Notes: a model not told the origin generated them from the letters alone. 59,624 nucleotides of DNA from Enhydrobacter aerosaccus (GCA_903915535.1 CAIWTJ010000241.1:1-59624); one strand, 5' to 3'. Shown: positions 27,182-39,198, counted from the first letter of the stretch. Numbers and translations are program-made.

Positions 27182-28342
27182 TTAGCCGCCGATGTACGAG
27201 AGGATCGCCGCGCGGTCGGCGTCGAGATCGGGCGCCGGCGCACGCGTCTTGGGGTCGTCGAAGGCCGACATCTTGATCGGGTTGCCGGCGAGCGTCAGCG
27301 TGCCGCCGCTGCCGTCGGGCACGGAGACCAGCATGTTGCGGGCGGCGACCTGGGGATGGGCGAGCGCCTGCTCGATGTTGTTGATCGGGCCCGCCGGAAT
27401 GTCGGCCTTGGCCATGATCGCGAGCCAGTGCGCGGTCGGCTGGGTCTTGAGCAGCGTCTCGAGCGTGTGTTCGAGCTTGCCGTGATGCTTCTGGCGCAGC
27501 GCGTTGGTCTTGTAGTCCGGATCGGTGGCGAGAGCGGAGAGGCCGAGCGCGTTGCACATCTTCACGAACAGGCTGTCGTTGCCGGCCGAGATGATGATGG
27601 CGCCGTCCTGAGTCTTGAACGCCTGGAAGGGCACGATCGTCGGATGACGTGCACCAAGCGGGCCCGGAATTTCCTTTTCGACCGTGTAGCGCATGACCGC
27701 GTTCTCGAGCAGCGCGATCTGGCAGTCGAACATGCCGATGTCGACCTTGGTCGCCTCGCCGGTCTTGAGGCGATGGACCAACGCCGCATTCACCGCGACG
27801 GCGGTGTAGAGGCCGGCGCCGATGTCGCCGATCGACATGCCGACGCGGACCGGTTCGCCGCCGATCGGGCCGGTGATGCTCATGACACCGCCCATGCCCT
27901 GGACGACCATGTCGTAGGCGGGATCCTTCGAGTTGGGACCGGTGTGGCCGAAGCCCGAGGCCGAGGCGTAGATCAGCTGGGGATATTTGGGGTGCAACTG
28001 CTCCCAGCCGTAGCCCAGCTTCTCCATCGTGCCGGGGCGGAAGTTCTCGACGACGACGTCGGCCTTGGCGAGCAGCTTCTCGAAGATCGCGCGGTCGCCG
28101 TCGGCCTTCAGGTCGAGCGCGATGCTCTGCTTGCCGCGATTGACGGAAGCGAAATAGGTCGACTTGCCTTTGACGTAGGGCCCATAGGCACGCGCGTCGT
28201 CGCCGCCCTTGGGCGACTCGACCTTGATCACCCGGGCGCCCATTTCGGCCATCAGGAGGGTGCAGTAGGGACCGGCGAGGATGCGGGAGAGGTCGACGAC
28301 GAGGATGCCGGACAGGGGGCCGGCCGCTTTGGTCTGGGTCAT
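27182..28342 (-). CDS. CaiB/BaiF family (family III) CoA-transferase
   Basis: A 386-residue enzyme with the family motif GILVVDLSRILAGPYCTLLMAEMGARVIKVE. The catalytic Asp is in DPAYDMVVQGMGG, and ENFRPGTMEKLG and ASGFGHTGP are also conserved. It transfers CoA between organic acids. It lies four bases upstream of the penicillin acylase gene on the same strand and follows EamA, so the three may be co-transcribed. Substrate not predictable. Confidence 0.92.
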   Translation of the reverse strand: MTQTKAAGPLSGILVVDLSRILAGPYCTLLMAEMGARVIKVESPKGGDDARAYGPYVKGKSTYFASVNRGKQSIALDLKADGDRAIFEKLLAKADVVVENFRPGTMEKLGYGWEQLHPKYPQLIYASASGFGHTGPNSKDPAYDMVVQGMGGVMSITGPIGGEPVRVGMSIGDIGAGLYTAVAVNAALVHRLKTGEATKVDIGMFDCQIALLENAVMRYTVEKEIPGPLGARHPTIVPFQAFKTQDGAIIISAGNDSLFVKMCNALGLSALATDPDYKTNALRQKHHGKLEHTLETLLKTQPTAHWLAIMAKADIPAGPINNIEQALAHPQVAARNMLVSVPDGSGGTLTLAGNPIKMSAFDDPKTRAPAPDLDADRAAILSYIGG

Positions 28343-28351
28343 GTTCGGTTC

Positions 28352-29227
28352 TTAAACAGAGGTACGGCGTGAATCCAGCCAGACGTTGGCTGCGGCCGCC
28401 CCGATGACGACGATGCCGCCCAGCAATGTGAGGTCGCCGGGCCGCTCGCCGTCGAAAATCCAGACCCAGATCGGGCCCGCCACGAGTTCCAGGAGACCCA
28501 AAAGGGCTGCGCGCCCGGCCGGAATGCGCTTCAGGGCGGAGATATAGAGAAGCAGGCCTATGGCCATCTGGCCCGGTCCGAGCGCCAGCAGCCAGGGCAG
28601 ATGCGCCCAGGATACATTGCCGGGATGCGCGAACGGCAGTGCGATCAGGGCCGAGATCACACCCGCGAGAGCGAGCGCGGGCTCCATGCCGACGTCCCGC
28701 CGGTGGCGCACGATCACGTAATTGGCGCTCATGCAGAGCATGACAATGGCCGCCACCGCCATGCCGAGCGCGGCGCCCGCGCGCAGCGAGCTTGCGACGC
28801 TCAGCGCCAGCCCGATCAGGGCGGCGATCATGGCGATGATCGTGTGACGGCTTACCGGTTCGTGCAGGAACAGGCGCGCGAGGAGGGCGGTGGCGAAGGG
28901 TGTTGCGCCGCAGACGATGAGGACGTTGGCGACCGGCGCCAGTCGGAGCGCGATGATGAAGGCGACGGCACTGCCGGCGAGGACCAGCGCACTCAGGAAA
29001 AGCCACAAGCCCGCGCGGCGGACATCGTCGACGACGCGGCGATAGCGAAAGGCGAGAAGCGGCAAGATTGCGGCAACGAGCAGGAGGGACCGCACGAACG
29101 TCACGTCCCATGCAGGAAGATCGATGCGGCGGACGATCGCGCCCGCCGTGCTGAAGACCACCGCGGCGCTGACGGCGTATAGCACTCCCAGGGCAGCGGA
29201 ACTCCCGGCGCGAGTCGGCGTTTTCAT
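28352..29227 (-). CDS. EamA/DMT family transporter
   Basis: A 291-residue protein with ten predicted membrane helices arranged as two EamA halves, starting after MKTPTRAGSSAALGVLYAVSAAV. ALRLAPVANVLIVCGATPF and ALKRIPAGRAALLGLLELV are the conserved loop motifs of the two halves. It probably exports or imports a small metabolite. It is divergent from the YheT-like hydrolase gene, 29 bases apart. Confidence 0.9.
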   Translation of the reverse strand: MKTPTRAGSSAALGVLYAVSAAVVFSTAGAIVRRIDLPAWDVTFVRSLLLVAAILPLLAFRYRRVVDDVRRAGLWLFLSALVLAGSAVAFIIALRLAPVANVLIVCGATPFATALLARLFLHEPVSRHTIIAMIAALIGLALSVASSLRAGAALGMAVAAIVMLCMSANYVIVRHRRDVGMEPALALAGVISALIALPFAHPGNVSWAHLPWLLALGPGQMAIGLLLYISALKRIPAGRAALLGLLELVAGPIWVWIFDGERPGDLTLLGGIVVIGAAAANVWLDSRRTSV

Positions 29228-29256
29228 GACGTTCCTTGCGTGATTAAGGATCCGTC

Positions 29257-30264
29257 GTGCCGCCGTCCATCGATTCCCTCGAGTTGCCGCCGTTTCGCCC
29301 CCGCTTCCCGTGGTGGGGGGCCGACCTGCAGACCATCGCCGTCCTTCTTGGTGCGAAGGCGGTCGATCTTGCCCCGCACACCAGCGAGCGCCTGTGCTTT
29401 CCCATGGCTGATCGCACCGGCGATATCCTGCTCGGTATGCTCGACCAGCCCGCCGAGCCCGTTGCCGGCAGGCCGCTGGTGATTCTTCTTCATGGGCTGA
29501 CCGGCGATGAAACCAGCCCTTATGTGGTGAAGGCAGCCCGTCATCTGCTCGATCGCGGCTACGCCGTCCTCCGCTTGAACGTGCGGGGCGCCGGTCCTTC
29601 GCGTCCGTATTGCAGGGAGCACTACCATGTCGGCCGCACCGCCGATTTCCGGCGTGTGCTCGCTCAGATCCCGGACGACCTGACGCAGAACGGAATGGTG
29701 GCGGTCGGCTATTCGCTGGGCGGCGCGGTGCTGCTGAAATATCTGGGCGAGGAAGGATCGTTCTCCTCGCTGCGCGCGGCGGCCACGATCTGTGCGCCAA
29801 TCGACCTGCTCGGGACCTGCCAGCACATGATGAAGCCGCGCAACTGGCTCTATCACCGCTACATGCTGCGCGCGATCAAGGCGGAGGCGATGGGCGAGGG
29901 CGTGCGAATGACCGACGAGGAGCGCGCGATCCTGCGGGCCGCGCGCAGCGTCTGGGAATACGACGACCGCTTCATTGCGCCGCGTTACGGCTTCAACGGA
30001 GCGAAGGACTACTACCAGCTCTGCGCGCCCATCGAGTTCATGCCGGAAGTGCGCGTGCCGACAATGGTGCTGGCGGCGGGCGACGACCCGTGGATTCCGG
30101 TCGAGCACTATCGCGCTTTCAGCTGGCCGGACAATCCCTGGCTGCTGCCGGTCATTCCGCCGACGGGCGGTCATGTCGGCTTCCACGGCGACGGCAGTGG
30201 CCAGGCCTGGTGCGACCTCGCGCTGGAGAAGTTCCTCGACCGCATCGAGCGCCACGGCAAGTAG
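29257..30264 (+). CDS. YheT-like alpha/beta hydrolase
   Basis: A 335-residue hydrolase of the YheT/ABHD1-3 group. The nucleophile Ser153 is in AVGYSLGGAV, the oxyanion region is LVILLHGLTGDETSPYV, the acid is likely in LAAGDDPWIP and the His in PTGGHVGFHGDG. The GTG start has AAGGA seven bases upstream. It is a cytoplasmic esterase or lipase of unknown substrate. A composite repeat element begins at the base after its stop codon. Confidence 0.88.
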   Translation: MPPSIDSLELPPFRPRFPWWGADLQTIAVLLGAKAVDLAPHTSERLCFPMADRTGDILLGMLDQPAEPVAGRPLVILLHGLTGDETSPYVVKAARHLLDRGYAVLRLNVRGAGPSRPYCREHYHVGRTADFRRVLAQIPDDLTQNGMVAVGYSLGGAVLLKYLGEEGSFSSLRAAATICAPIDLLGTCQHMMKPRNWLYHRYMLRAIKAEAMGEGVRMTDEERAILRAARSVWEYDDRFIAPRYGFNGAKDYYQLCAPIEFMPEVRVPTMVLAAGDDPWIPVEHYRAFSWPDNPWLLPVIPPTGGHVGFHGDGSGQAWCDLALEKFLDRIERHGK

Positions 30265-30592
30265 GCGAAAGTTTTGTTTCCTCGCGAGAAATGGGCTGAA
30301 CTGCCGGCCACGCTGACTCAAACCCGATTCCTCGCGAGGAGCTCGCGAGCGGGTGCATGCACGTGAATGCACGTGCGTTGCGTGTCCCGTATGTTTAATA
30401 AATACCCGGAAAACATAGCGGCACGCGATCTCGCCACGCCAAGGGTGTCATCCCGAGCGTAGCGAGGGACCCCTGGGTTGCGATGGAAAGGTCCCTCGCT
30501 ACGCTCGGGATGACAGTATGCGTTCATCCCGCACACCTACACGTGACACGGCGAATCGCCTATTACGGTCGTTACTGGCGATTTAAGGCCGG
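30265..30592 (+). repeat. composite structured intergenic element, copy 2
   Basis: This 328-base gene-free stretch repeats the order seen at 6773-7199. From the stop codon of the hydrolase gene it has: one palindromic unit (arm CTCGCGAGAA at 30281-30290, core GCCGGCCACG at 30303-30312, arm TCCTCGCGAGGA at 30329-30340), a 17-base block containing GGGTGCATGCACG (30347-30363), a REP-like pair (30447-30515), TCATCCCGCACACCTACACG (30524-30543) and CCTATTACGGTCGT (30559-30572). Spacing inside the unit (16 and 12 bases) equals that of copy 1. The 70 bases between the 17-mer and the REP pair are AT-richer. Confidence 0.8.
30447..30515. repeat. REP-like palindrome pair within composite element copy 2
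   Basis: GTCATCCCGAGCGTAGCGAG (from 30447) and its near-perfect inverse GCTACGCTCGGGATGACA (to 30515) form a long hairpin. The related pair at 6867-6938 in copy 1 has a diverged second arm, so this copy is better preserved. Confidence 0.8.
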
Positions 30593-30596
30593 AAAA

Positions 30597-33412
<2,816 letters not shown>

Positions 33413-33429
33413 TTTTCTTTGGAGTAGTG

Positions 33430-34497
33430 ATGTCTGAAGCGGAAATTCTGTTCGAAGTGAAAGACGGCCTGGGCATCATGACGCTCAACCGGCCGAAGGT
33501 GTTGAACTCGCTGTCCTACAACATCATCCTCGAGATGGAACGGATGATGCCGCAGTGGGAGAAGGATCCCGCGGTCAAGGCGGTAGTGCTGCGCGGCGCG
33601 GGCGAGAAGGCGTTTTGCGCCGGCGGGGACGTCGCCGGCCTCTATCGCGAGATGCGCGACGATCCCAACGGCACCCTGCGGCGCGACTTCTTTCGCGACG
33701 AGTACATCGTCAACCGGCGCATCTATCGCTACGCCAAGCCGTGGATCTCGCTGATCGACGGCATCGACATGGGCGGCGGTGTCGGCATGTCGGTCCATGG
33801 CTCGCATTCGGTGGCGAGCGAGAAGTTCCTCTTCGCGATGCCGGAGACCACGATCGGGCTCTTCCCCGATGTCGGCGGCGGCTACTTCCTGACGCGCCTG
33901 CCGGGGGCACTGGGCACCTTCCTGGCGCTGACCAGCCATCGCCTGAGGGCGGCGGACGCGCTCTGGGCCGGAATCGTCGATGCCTACGTGCCGAGCGCTA
34001 AGATCAACGACCTGCAGGCGGCGCTGGGCGCGGCCGATCTTTCCGGGCCCAATGCCAACGGCAAGGTTGACGCTGTCATCGCCAAGTTTGCCGAAGATCC
34101 GGGAGCGCCGGCCTTGCCGGGGATGATGCATGACATCGATCGCTGCTTCTCGGCGGAGTCGGTGCCCGAGATCGTGGCCAAGCTGAAGAAGCTCGGCGGC
34201 GAATGGGCCGACAAGCAGCTCGCATCGCTGATGAAGCTGTCGCCGATCTCGATGGCGATCACGCTTGAGCAGATGAAGCGCTGCGCCAACCGCTCGTTCG
34301 AGGACGCGATGACCATCGAATATCGCATGTCGCAGCGCTGCATGCAGAAGGGCCATGACTTCTTCGAGGGCGTGCGCGCGCTGCTGATCGACAAGGACCA
34401 GAAACCCAAGTTCAATCCACCGACCATCGAGGGCGTCACGCAGGCGATGGTCGAGGAACATTTCAAGCCGGTGTCGAACGACCTGTTCTTCGACTGA
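33430..34497 (+). CDS. 3-hydroxyisobutyryl-CoA hydrolase (crotonase family)
   Basis: A 355-residue crotonase-fold protein, longer than usual hydratases and of the length of 3-hydroxyisobutyryl-CoA hydrolases. Motifs are KAFCAGGDVAGLYREM, ISLIDGIDMGGGVGMSVHGSHSVASE and PETTIGLFPDVGGGYFLTRLPG. It releases 3-hydroxyisobutyrate, the substrate of the next gene product. GGAG lies six bases before ATG 33430. Confidence 0.92.
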   Translation: MSEAEILFEVKDGLGIMTLNRPKVLNSLSYNIILEMERMMPQWEKDPAVKAVVLRGAGEKAFCAGGDVAGLYREMRDDPNGTLRRDFFRDEYIVNRRIYRYAKPWISLIDGIDMGGGVGMSVHGSHSVASEKFLFAMPETTIGLFPDVGGGYFLTRLPGALGTFLALTSHRLRAADALWAGIVDAYVPSAKINDLQAALGAADLSGPNANGKVDAVIAKFAEDPGAPALPGMMHDIDRCFSAESVPEIVAKLKKLGGEWADKQLASLMKLSPISMAITLEQMKRCANRSFEDAMTIEYRMSQRCMQKGHDFFEGVRALLIDKDQKPKFNPPTIEGVTQAMVEEHFKPVSNDLFFD

Positions 34498-34519
34498 GCG
34501 TCATTCAACGGAGGAAACC

Positions 34520-35401
34520 ATGGCGAAAATCGCCTTCATCGGTCTCGGCAACATGGGCGGCCCGATGGCTGCCAATCTCTGCAAGTCCCAGCATCACGTC
34601 TCGGCCTTCGATCTCTCCGAAGCGGCCGTCGCCCAGGCGGTCGACAAGGGAGCACACAAGGCCAAGAGCGCAGCCGAGGCCGTCAAGGATGCCGAGATCG
34701 TCGTCACCATGCTGCCGGCCGGCAAGCATGTGCGCGAAGTCTACGAGAAGGACGTCCTTCCGAACCTCGCGAAAGGCGCGCTGCTGATCGACTGCTCGAC
34801 GATCGACGTGGAGAGCGCACGGCATGTCGCGGAGCTGGCCAGCAAGAAGGGCTTCGAGATGATCGACGCGCCCGTGTCGGGCGGCGTCGGCGGCGCCACG
34901 GCCGGGACGCTCACCTTCATGGTCGGCGGCCCCGAGGCCTCCTTCGGCAAGGCCCGGCCGATCCTCGAGAAGATGGGCAAGAACATCGTCCATGCCGGCG
35001 GCAGCGGCGCGGGGCAGGCGGCCAAGATCTGCAACAACATGATCCTCGGCATCTCGATGATCGCGGTCAGCGAAGGCTTCATGCTGGGCAAGAAGCTGGG
35101 TCTCGACGCGCAGAAGCTGTTCAACGTCGTCTCGACGGCGTCGGGCTCGTGCTGGTCGCTGGTGAACTATTGCCCGGTGCCTGGCCCCGTGCCCGCGTCG
35201 CCGGCCAATCGCGACTATCAGGCGGGATTCACGGCGGCGATGATGTTGAAGGACCTCTTGCTGGCGCAGCAGGCGGCCTCGGCCGCGGGCGCCTCGACGC
35301 CGCTCGGCGCGGAAGCGGCGCAACTCTTCAGCCTGTTCGCCAACAGCGGCAATGCGGGCAAGGACTTCTCGGGCATCGTCAAGATGATCGAGGGAAAGTA
35401 G
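34520..35401 (+). CDS. mmsB: 3-hydroxyisobutyrate dehydrogenase
   Basis: A 293-residue beta-hydroxyacid dehydrogenase. NAD-binding GLGNMGGP is at 8-15, substrate motif APVSGGVGGA at 117-126, and catalytic Lys169 with Asn173 in AAKICNNM. It oxidises 3-hydroxyisobutyrate to methylmalonate semialdehyde. GGAGG precedes the start. The next enzyme, MmsA, is not in the window. Confidence 0.94.
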   Translation: MAKIAFIGLGNMGGPMAANLCKSQHHVSAFDLSEAAVAQAVDKGAHKAKSAAEAVKDAEIVVTMLPAGKHVREVYEKDVLPNLAKGALLIDCSTIDVESARHVAELASKKGFEMIDAPVSGGVGGATAGTLTFMVGGPEASFGKARPILEKMGKNIVHAGGSGAGQAAKICNNMILGISMIAVSEGFMLGKKLGLDAQKLFNVVSTASGSCWSLVNYCPVPGPVPASPANRDYQAGFTAAMMLKDLLLAQQAASAAGASTPLGAEAAQLFSLFANSGNAGKDFSGIVKMIEGK

Positions 35402-35405
35402 TGCG

Positions 35406-36092
35406 ATGATCACCCTCTACGATCTCGTCTTCTCCGGAGACCGGCGGCCCAGTCCTCCGTGCTGGCGCACCAAGCTGGCGCTGAAGCACAAGGGCCTGGA
35501 GTGGCGCGACGAGCCGACCGGCTTCATCGAGAAGGAGAAGATCGCCTTCGCCAAGTCGACGACGGTGCCTGTGATTCATGACGGCACGAAAGTAATCAAG
35601 GACAGCTGGGCGATCGCCGAGCATCTCGAGGCGAACTACGCGGGCCGGCCGCTGTTCCCCAACGATCCCGCACATTCCTACGCCCGCTTCGTGAACGGCT
35701 GGACGGATCTGTCGATCAACGCCGCGCTCTTTCCGTTGATCTGCGCCGATCTCGTCGAGCGTGTGCGTCCGGAGGACAAGGCGTACATCGTCGAGACGCG
35801 CGGCAAGAGGATCGGCACGACGGACTTCGCGGGCTTCCAGGCGAAGGCGCGTGAGAAGGGTGTACCGGCGTTGCGCGCGGCGCTCGAACCGGCTCGCCGT
35901 GTGCTGACGGCCCAGAAATTCCTCTCCGGAGAGGCGCCGGCCTATCCCGACTACATCCTGTTCGGCACCTTCATGTGGGCGAGGATCGTCAGCCCGCTCG
36001 AACCGCTTGAAAAAGACGATGCCGTATACGCATGGCGCGAACGCATGCTCGACCTGTTCGACGGCATGGGACGCAAGGCAAAGGGGCCGTGA
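35406..36092 (+). CDS. glutathione S-transferase family protein
   Basis: A 228-residue protein with an N-terminal thioredoxin-like domain (MITLYDLVFSGDRRPSPPCWRTKLALKHKGLEW) and TTVPVIHDGTKVIKDSWAIAEHLEANY, which matches the glutathione-binding VP-x and DS pair of GSTs. A helical C-terminal domain follows. The catalytic Ser or Cys is probably in SPPCWR. It begins four bases after mmsB and overlaps the HAD gene by four bases. Confidence 0.88.
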   Translation: MITLYDLVFSGDRRPSPPCWRTKLALKHKGLEWRDEPTGFIEKEKIAFAKSTTVPVIHDGTKVIKDSWAIAEHLEANYAGRPLFPNDPAHSYARFVNGWTDLSINAALFPLICADLVERVRPEDKAYIVETRGKRIGTTDFAGFQAKAREKGVPALRAALEPARRVLTAQKFLSGEAPAYPDYILFGTFMWARIVSPLEPLEKDDAVYAWRERMLDLFDGMGRKAKGP

Positions 36093-36694
36093 GGTACGAC
36101 GCCGTCGTCTTCGATTTGCTGACGGCATTGCTCGATTCCTGGACTTTGTGGAACGACGTCGCGGGCTCGGCCGACAAAGGAATGACGTGGCGTAAGCGAT
36201 ATCTCGAGATCACCTACGGCTGCGGCGCCTACCGCCCCTACGAAACGCTGGTGCGCGAAGCCGCCCGCGACACAGGGTTTCCTGAAAGCTTTGGCGCGGA
36301 GTTGGAGCGTCGCTGGGTTGAATTGACGCCGTGGCCCGAGGCGCCGGATGTGCTGCGCCGGATTTCGGTGCCGCTCGCGGTTGCCACCAATTGCTCGGTG
36401 CAGAAGGGCGAGCAGGCGGCGGCACTTGTCGGCGTGGCGTTCAAGCTCGTCGAGACGGCGGAAAGTGTCGGCTTCTACAAGCCGCGGCCCGAGGTTTATC
36501 GCGCCGTTCTCCAGAAGCTCGGCACGCGGCCGGAGCGGACGCTGTTCGTGGCCGGCTCGGCGTCCGACGTGCCGGGCGCCAAGGCGGTCGGCATGCCGGT
36601 GTACTGGCACAATCGCGTCGGCCTGCCGCCGCGCGATGACGCCCGGCCGGATTTCCTGGAGAAGAGCCTCGAACCGCTGGCCGGCCTGTTTTAA
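36089..36694 (+). CDS. HAD superfamily hydrolase (haloacid dehalogenase-like)
   Basis: A 201-residue protein starting at GTG 36089 (VRYDAVVFDLLTALLDSW). The nucleophile Asp is in VVFDLLTALLDS. Motif II is AVATNCSVQ and motif III Lys in FYKPRPEVYRAVL, with VAGSASDVPGAKAVGMPVYWHNR for motif IV, where the usual acidic pair is reduced to a single Asp. It may be a phosphatase or dehalogenase. The start overlaps the GST stop by four bases. Confidence 0.82.
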   Translation: MRYDAVVFDLLTALLDSWTLWNDVAGSADKGMTWRKRYLEITYGCGAYRPYETLVREAARDTGFPESFGAELERRWVELTPWPEAPDVLRRISVPLAVATNCSVQKGEQAAALVGVAFKLVETAESVGFYKPRPEVYRAVLQKLGTRPERTLFVAGSASDVPGAKAVGMPVYWHNRVGLPPRDDARPDFLEKSLEPLAGLF

Positions 36695-36703
36695 GGTCCG
36701 TTC

Positions 36704-37177
36704 ATGACCTTCAATCCCGCAGAACACCGCTTCGGCCCGACGCACTGGTTCGAGGACCTGACGGTGGGGCAAAAATTCTACATCAACTCCCGGACCCAGA
36801 CCGAGGCCATGTTCGCGGCGTTCCAGTCGGCCAGCGGCGACAACCATCCGATCCATTACGATCGCGAATATTGCAAGGCACGTGGCCATCGCGATCTGCT
36901 GGCACACGGACTGCAAGTCGCGGTCCAGGGGGCGGCGGGCGGCGGGATCTTCCCGCACTACATCGGCGACTCACTGATCGGCTTCCTCGAGCAATCGTCG
37001 CGTTTCCTGAAGCCGGTCTACTGCGGCGACACGCTCTATCCGATGCTGGAGATCAGCGACCTGAAGCCCGGCCGCACAACCGGCGTTGTCACCATGAAGC
37101 TCACCATCCATAACCAGGCGCGCGAACTGGTATGCGACGGCGAGCACAAGTATCTTGTGAAGAAGCGCCCCCAATAG
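36704..37177 (+). CDS. MaoC family dehydratase
   Basis: A 157-residue hot-dog-fold hydratase with the catalytic Asp-His pair in SASGDNHPIHYDREY and LLAHGLQVAVQGAAGG after it. It likely hydrates an enoyl-CoA or acts on a related acyl thioester. It follows the HAD gene by nine bases and precedes a YgiN-like gene by 18 bases, so it belongs to the same transcription unit. Confidence 0.9.
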   Translation: MTFNPAEHRFGPTHWFEDLTVGQKFYINSRTQTEAMFAAFQSASGDNHPIHYDREYCKARGHRDLLAHGLQVAVQGAAGGGIFPHYIGDSLIGFLEQSSRFLKPVYCGDTLYPMLEISDLKPGRTTGVVTMKLTIHNQARELVCDGEHKYLVKKRPQ

Positions 37178-37195
37178 GGGCCGGAGGAGACGTTC

Positions 37196-37480
37196 ATGCT
37201 CGGTGTCATCGCCAAACTCACGATCAAGCCCGGCAGCAATGCCGATTTCGAGGCGACCATGAAGGCGCTTCAGGCCAAGGTGCAGGCCGACGAGCCGGGC
37301 AACAAGCTCTATGCATTGCACAAGACGGACGACGTTAACGTGTATGTCATGTTGGAGCGCTACGCCGATCAGGCGGCGCTCGATGCCCATCGTGCTGCGC
37401 CGCATTTCAAGGAATTGGGCCGCAAGCTCGGTGACTATCTGGCAGGGCGGCCTGACGTTCAGGTCATGCAGGAAGTCTGA
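37196..37480 (+). CDS. YgiN/ABM-type putative quinol monooxygenase
   Basis: A 94-residue ferredoxin-like ABM-domain protein: MLGVIAKLTIKPGSNADFEATMKALQ, then LYALHKTDDVNVYVMLERYADQAALDAH and a terminal AAPHFKELGRKL. Members form dimers and oxidise quinols or related compounds without a cofactor. GGAGG is eight bases upstream of ATG. The partner pathway is unclear. Confidence 0.88.
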   Translation: MLGVIAKLTIKPGSNADFEATMKALQAKVQADEPGNKLYALHKTDDVNVYVMLERYADQAALDAHRAAPHFKELGRKLGDYLAGRPDVQVMQEV

Positions 37481-37497
37481 AACACAGGCAGGTCGTC

Positions 37498-38565
37498 ATG
37501 GATGGAATTCTCCCTCGTCACACCAAGCCGGGAACGGCGCCGGGCACCCTGGCCGGCCGTGCGCCCGTGGCCGACGAGGCGCTGGACTTCACCTTGGTCG
37601 AATACACGCCCGAGAAATGCGTCGTGCTGCACGGCGTCGAGGTCGACGAGTGCCGTTTTCATCTCGATTCGCCGGACCGCACCTGGATCGACGTCGGCGG
37701 CCGGGCGAGTTCGGAGATGCTTCGCGATCTCGGGACGGCGTTCAATCTTCACCCCCTTGCACTCGAGGACGTGTTCCACGGCAACCAGCGCAGCAAGCTC
37801 GATCTCTACGGCAAGCAGGGCTTCGTCGTCCTGAACGACCCCGCCTACGAGGACGGCGAGATCAAGCTGCGGCAGGTCAGCATCTTCTTCGGCGAGAACT
37901 ATGTGATCTCGTTCCACGACCACAAGCTCGACGTATTCAAGCCGGTGCGCGACCGCCTCGAGATGTCGGGCTCGCGGCTGCGCACCTTCGGCATCGACTA
38001 TCTCGTCTATGCGCTGATCGACTTGGTCGTCGACCGCAAGTTTCCGTTGATCGAGGCGCTCGCCAACCAGCTCGAGATCCTGGAGGACGAGGCGCTCGGC
38101 CATCCCGAGGACAACACGCTCGGCAGCATCCATCAGGCCCGGCGTGCGCTGGTGACCTTCCACCGCATCGAATGGGCCGAGCGCGAAACGATCCTGGCGG
38201 TGATGCGGCCGGAAACGCCGTTCATCATGCCCGAGACGAGAACCTACCTGCGCGACTGCTTCGATCATTCGATCTCGGTTCTCGAACTGCTCGAGAGCTA
38301 TCGCGAAATGTGCAACGGCCTGATGGAAGTCTACCTGATGCAGGCGTCCAACCGGATGTCCGAGGTCATGAAGACCATGGCGGTGATCACCGTCTTCTTC
38401 ATGCCGCTCAGCTTCCTCGCCGGCATCTACGGCATGAATTTCGAGCGCGAGGTCGGCAACATGCCGGAACTCGGCTGGAAGTACGGCTATATGTTCTTCT
38501 GGGTCCTGGTCGTCGTCATTGTCGGCGGCCTGTTCTGGTGGCTGCGCCGCAAGCGCTGGCTATAG
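37498..38565 (+). CDS. corA: CorA family magnesium/cobalt transporter
   Basis: A 355-residue protein with a long cytoplasmic helical domain and two C-terminal membrane helices. The selectivity signature YGMN is at 311-314, followed by the second helix YMFFWVLVVVIVGGLFWWL. It forms pentameric Mg2+ or Co2+/Ni2+ channels. Its stop overlaps the 3' end of the convergent, broken TauE gene by six bases. Confidence 0.93.
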   Translation: MDGILPRHTKPGTAPGTLAGRAPVADEALDFTLVEYTPEKCVVLHGVEVDECRFHLDSPDRTWIDVGGRASSEMLRDLGTAFNLHPLALEDVFHGNQRSKLDLYGKQGFVVLNDPAYEDGEIKLRQVSIFFGENYVISFHDHKLDVFKPVRDRLEMSGSRLRTFGIDYLVYALIDLVVDRKFPLIEALANQLEILEDEALGHPEDNTLGSIHQARRALVTFHRIEWAERETILAVMRPETPFIMPETRTYLRDCFDHSISVLELLESYREMCNGLMEVYLMQASNRMSEVMKTMAVITVFFMPLSFLAGIYGMNFEREVGNMPELGWKYGYMFFWVLVVVIVGGLFWWLRRKRWL

Positions 38566-39194
38566 CGCCGACAGGATCAGCGTCGCGCCCGAGAGACCCA
38601 GCAGCACCAGCACGATCCGGCGAAACTGCACATCGTTGATCCGGCCATAGAGCGCGAGCCCGACATACGCGCCGATCAGGGTGCAGGGCACGGCAATCGC
38701 GGCCCAGATGAAGAAGGTCCTGTCGAGGAAACCCGCCACGGCCGATGACACCAGGGCAAACGCCAGCACCGACATGTTGTACGGCTGATTGGTGGCCCGT
38801 TGCTGATGCTTGCGCCACGGATGACGGGCGGGTGGCGCATGAAAGCCATCCAGGAGACGTACACGATCAGCAGCAGCCCGACACCGAGCTTCAGCGGCTG
38901 GACCTGGACGCGGTCGAGGAGGGCCGTGCCGATCGGCACGCCGATCAAGCCGGCGGTCAGATAGGGCCAGAGCCGGGGCCAGCTCACGCCGGACCAGATC
39001 CGCGGCAGCGATTGCAGGTGGCCCGAGACGCCGCACAGGGCCGTGAGCGGCGCCGCCGTGATCGGCGACATCGCGTGTAGCCAGAAGCCCAGCGACGCCA
39101 GCGCATAGCCGGTGCCGCTCAGGCCGTTGACGAAGCCTGCCACCAGCGCGCCCACGACGACGATGACGATGTCGCCGGTGGGCGGGAGCGTCAT
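38560..39194 (-). pseudogene. TauE/SafE family sulfite exporter-like gene broken by an internal deletion and frameshift
   Basis: The 5' part (39194 to about 38817) encodes 127 good TauE residues from MTLPPTGDIVIVVVGALVAG to AFMRHPPVIRG. The frame then derails. The other frame resumes at once with WRKHQQRATNQPYNM and continues as TauE to LILSAL at 38560 (85 residues). The sum, about 212, is some 30 residues short of typical members. The missing piece is the conserved loop before the second half, around AGLSGPLPTLW in relatives. A deletion whose length is not a multiple of three explains both facts. It follows the glutaryl-CoA dehydrogenase gene by four bases. Confidence 0.8.
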
Positions 39195-39198
39195 GGGT

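Noticed and set aside
27174-29111. A minus-strand open frame of 645 codons
   Set aside because: It lies out of frame over the CoA-transferase and EamA genes and is Arg/Gly-rich without recognisable motifs.
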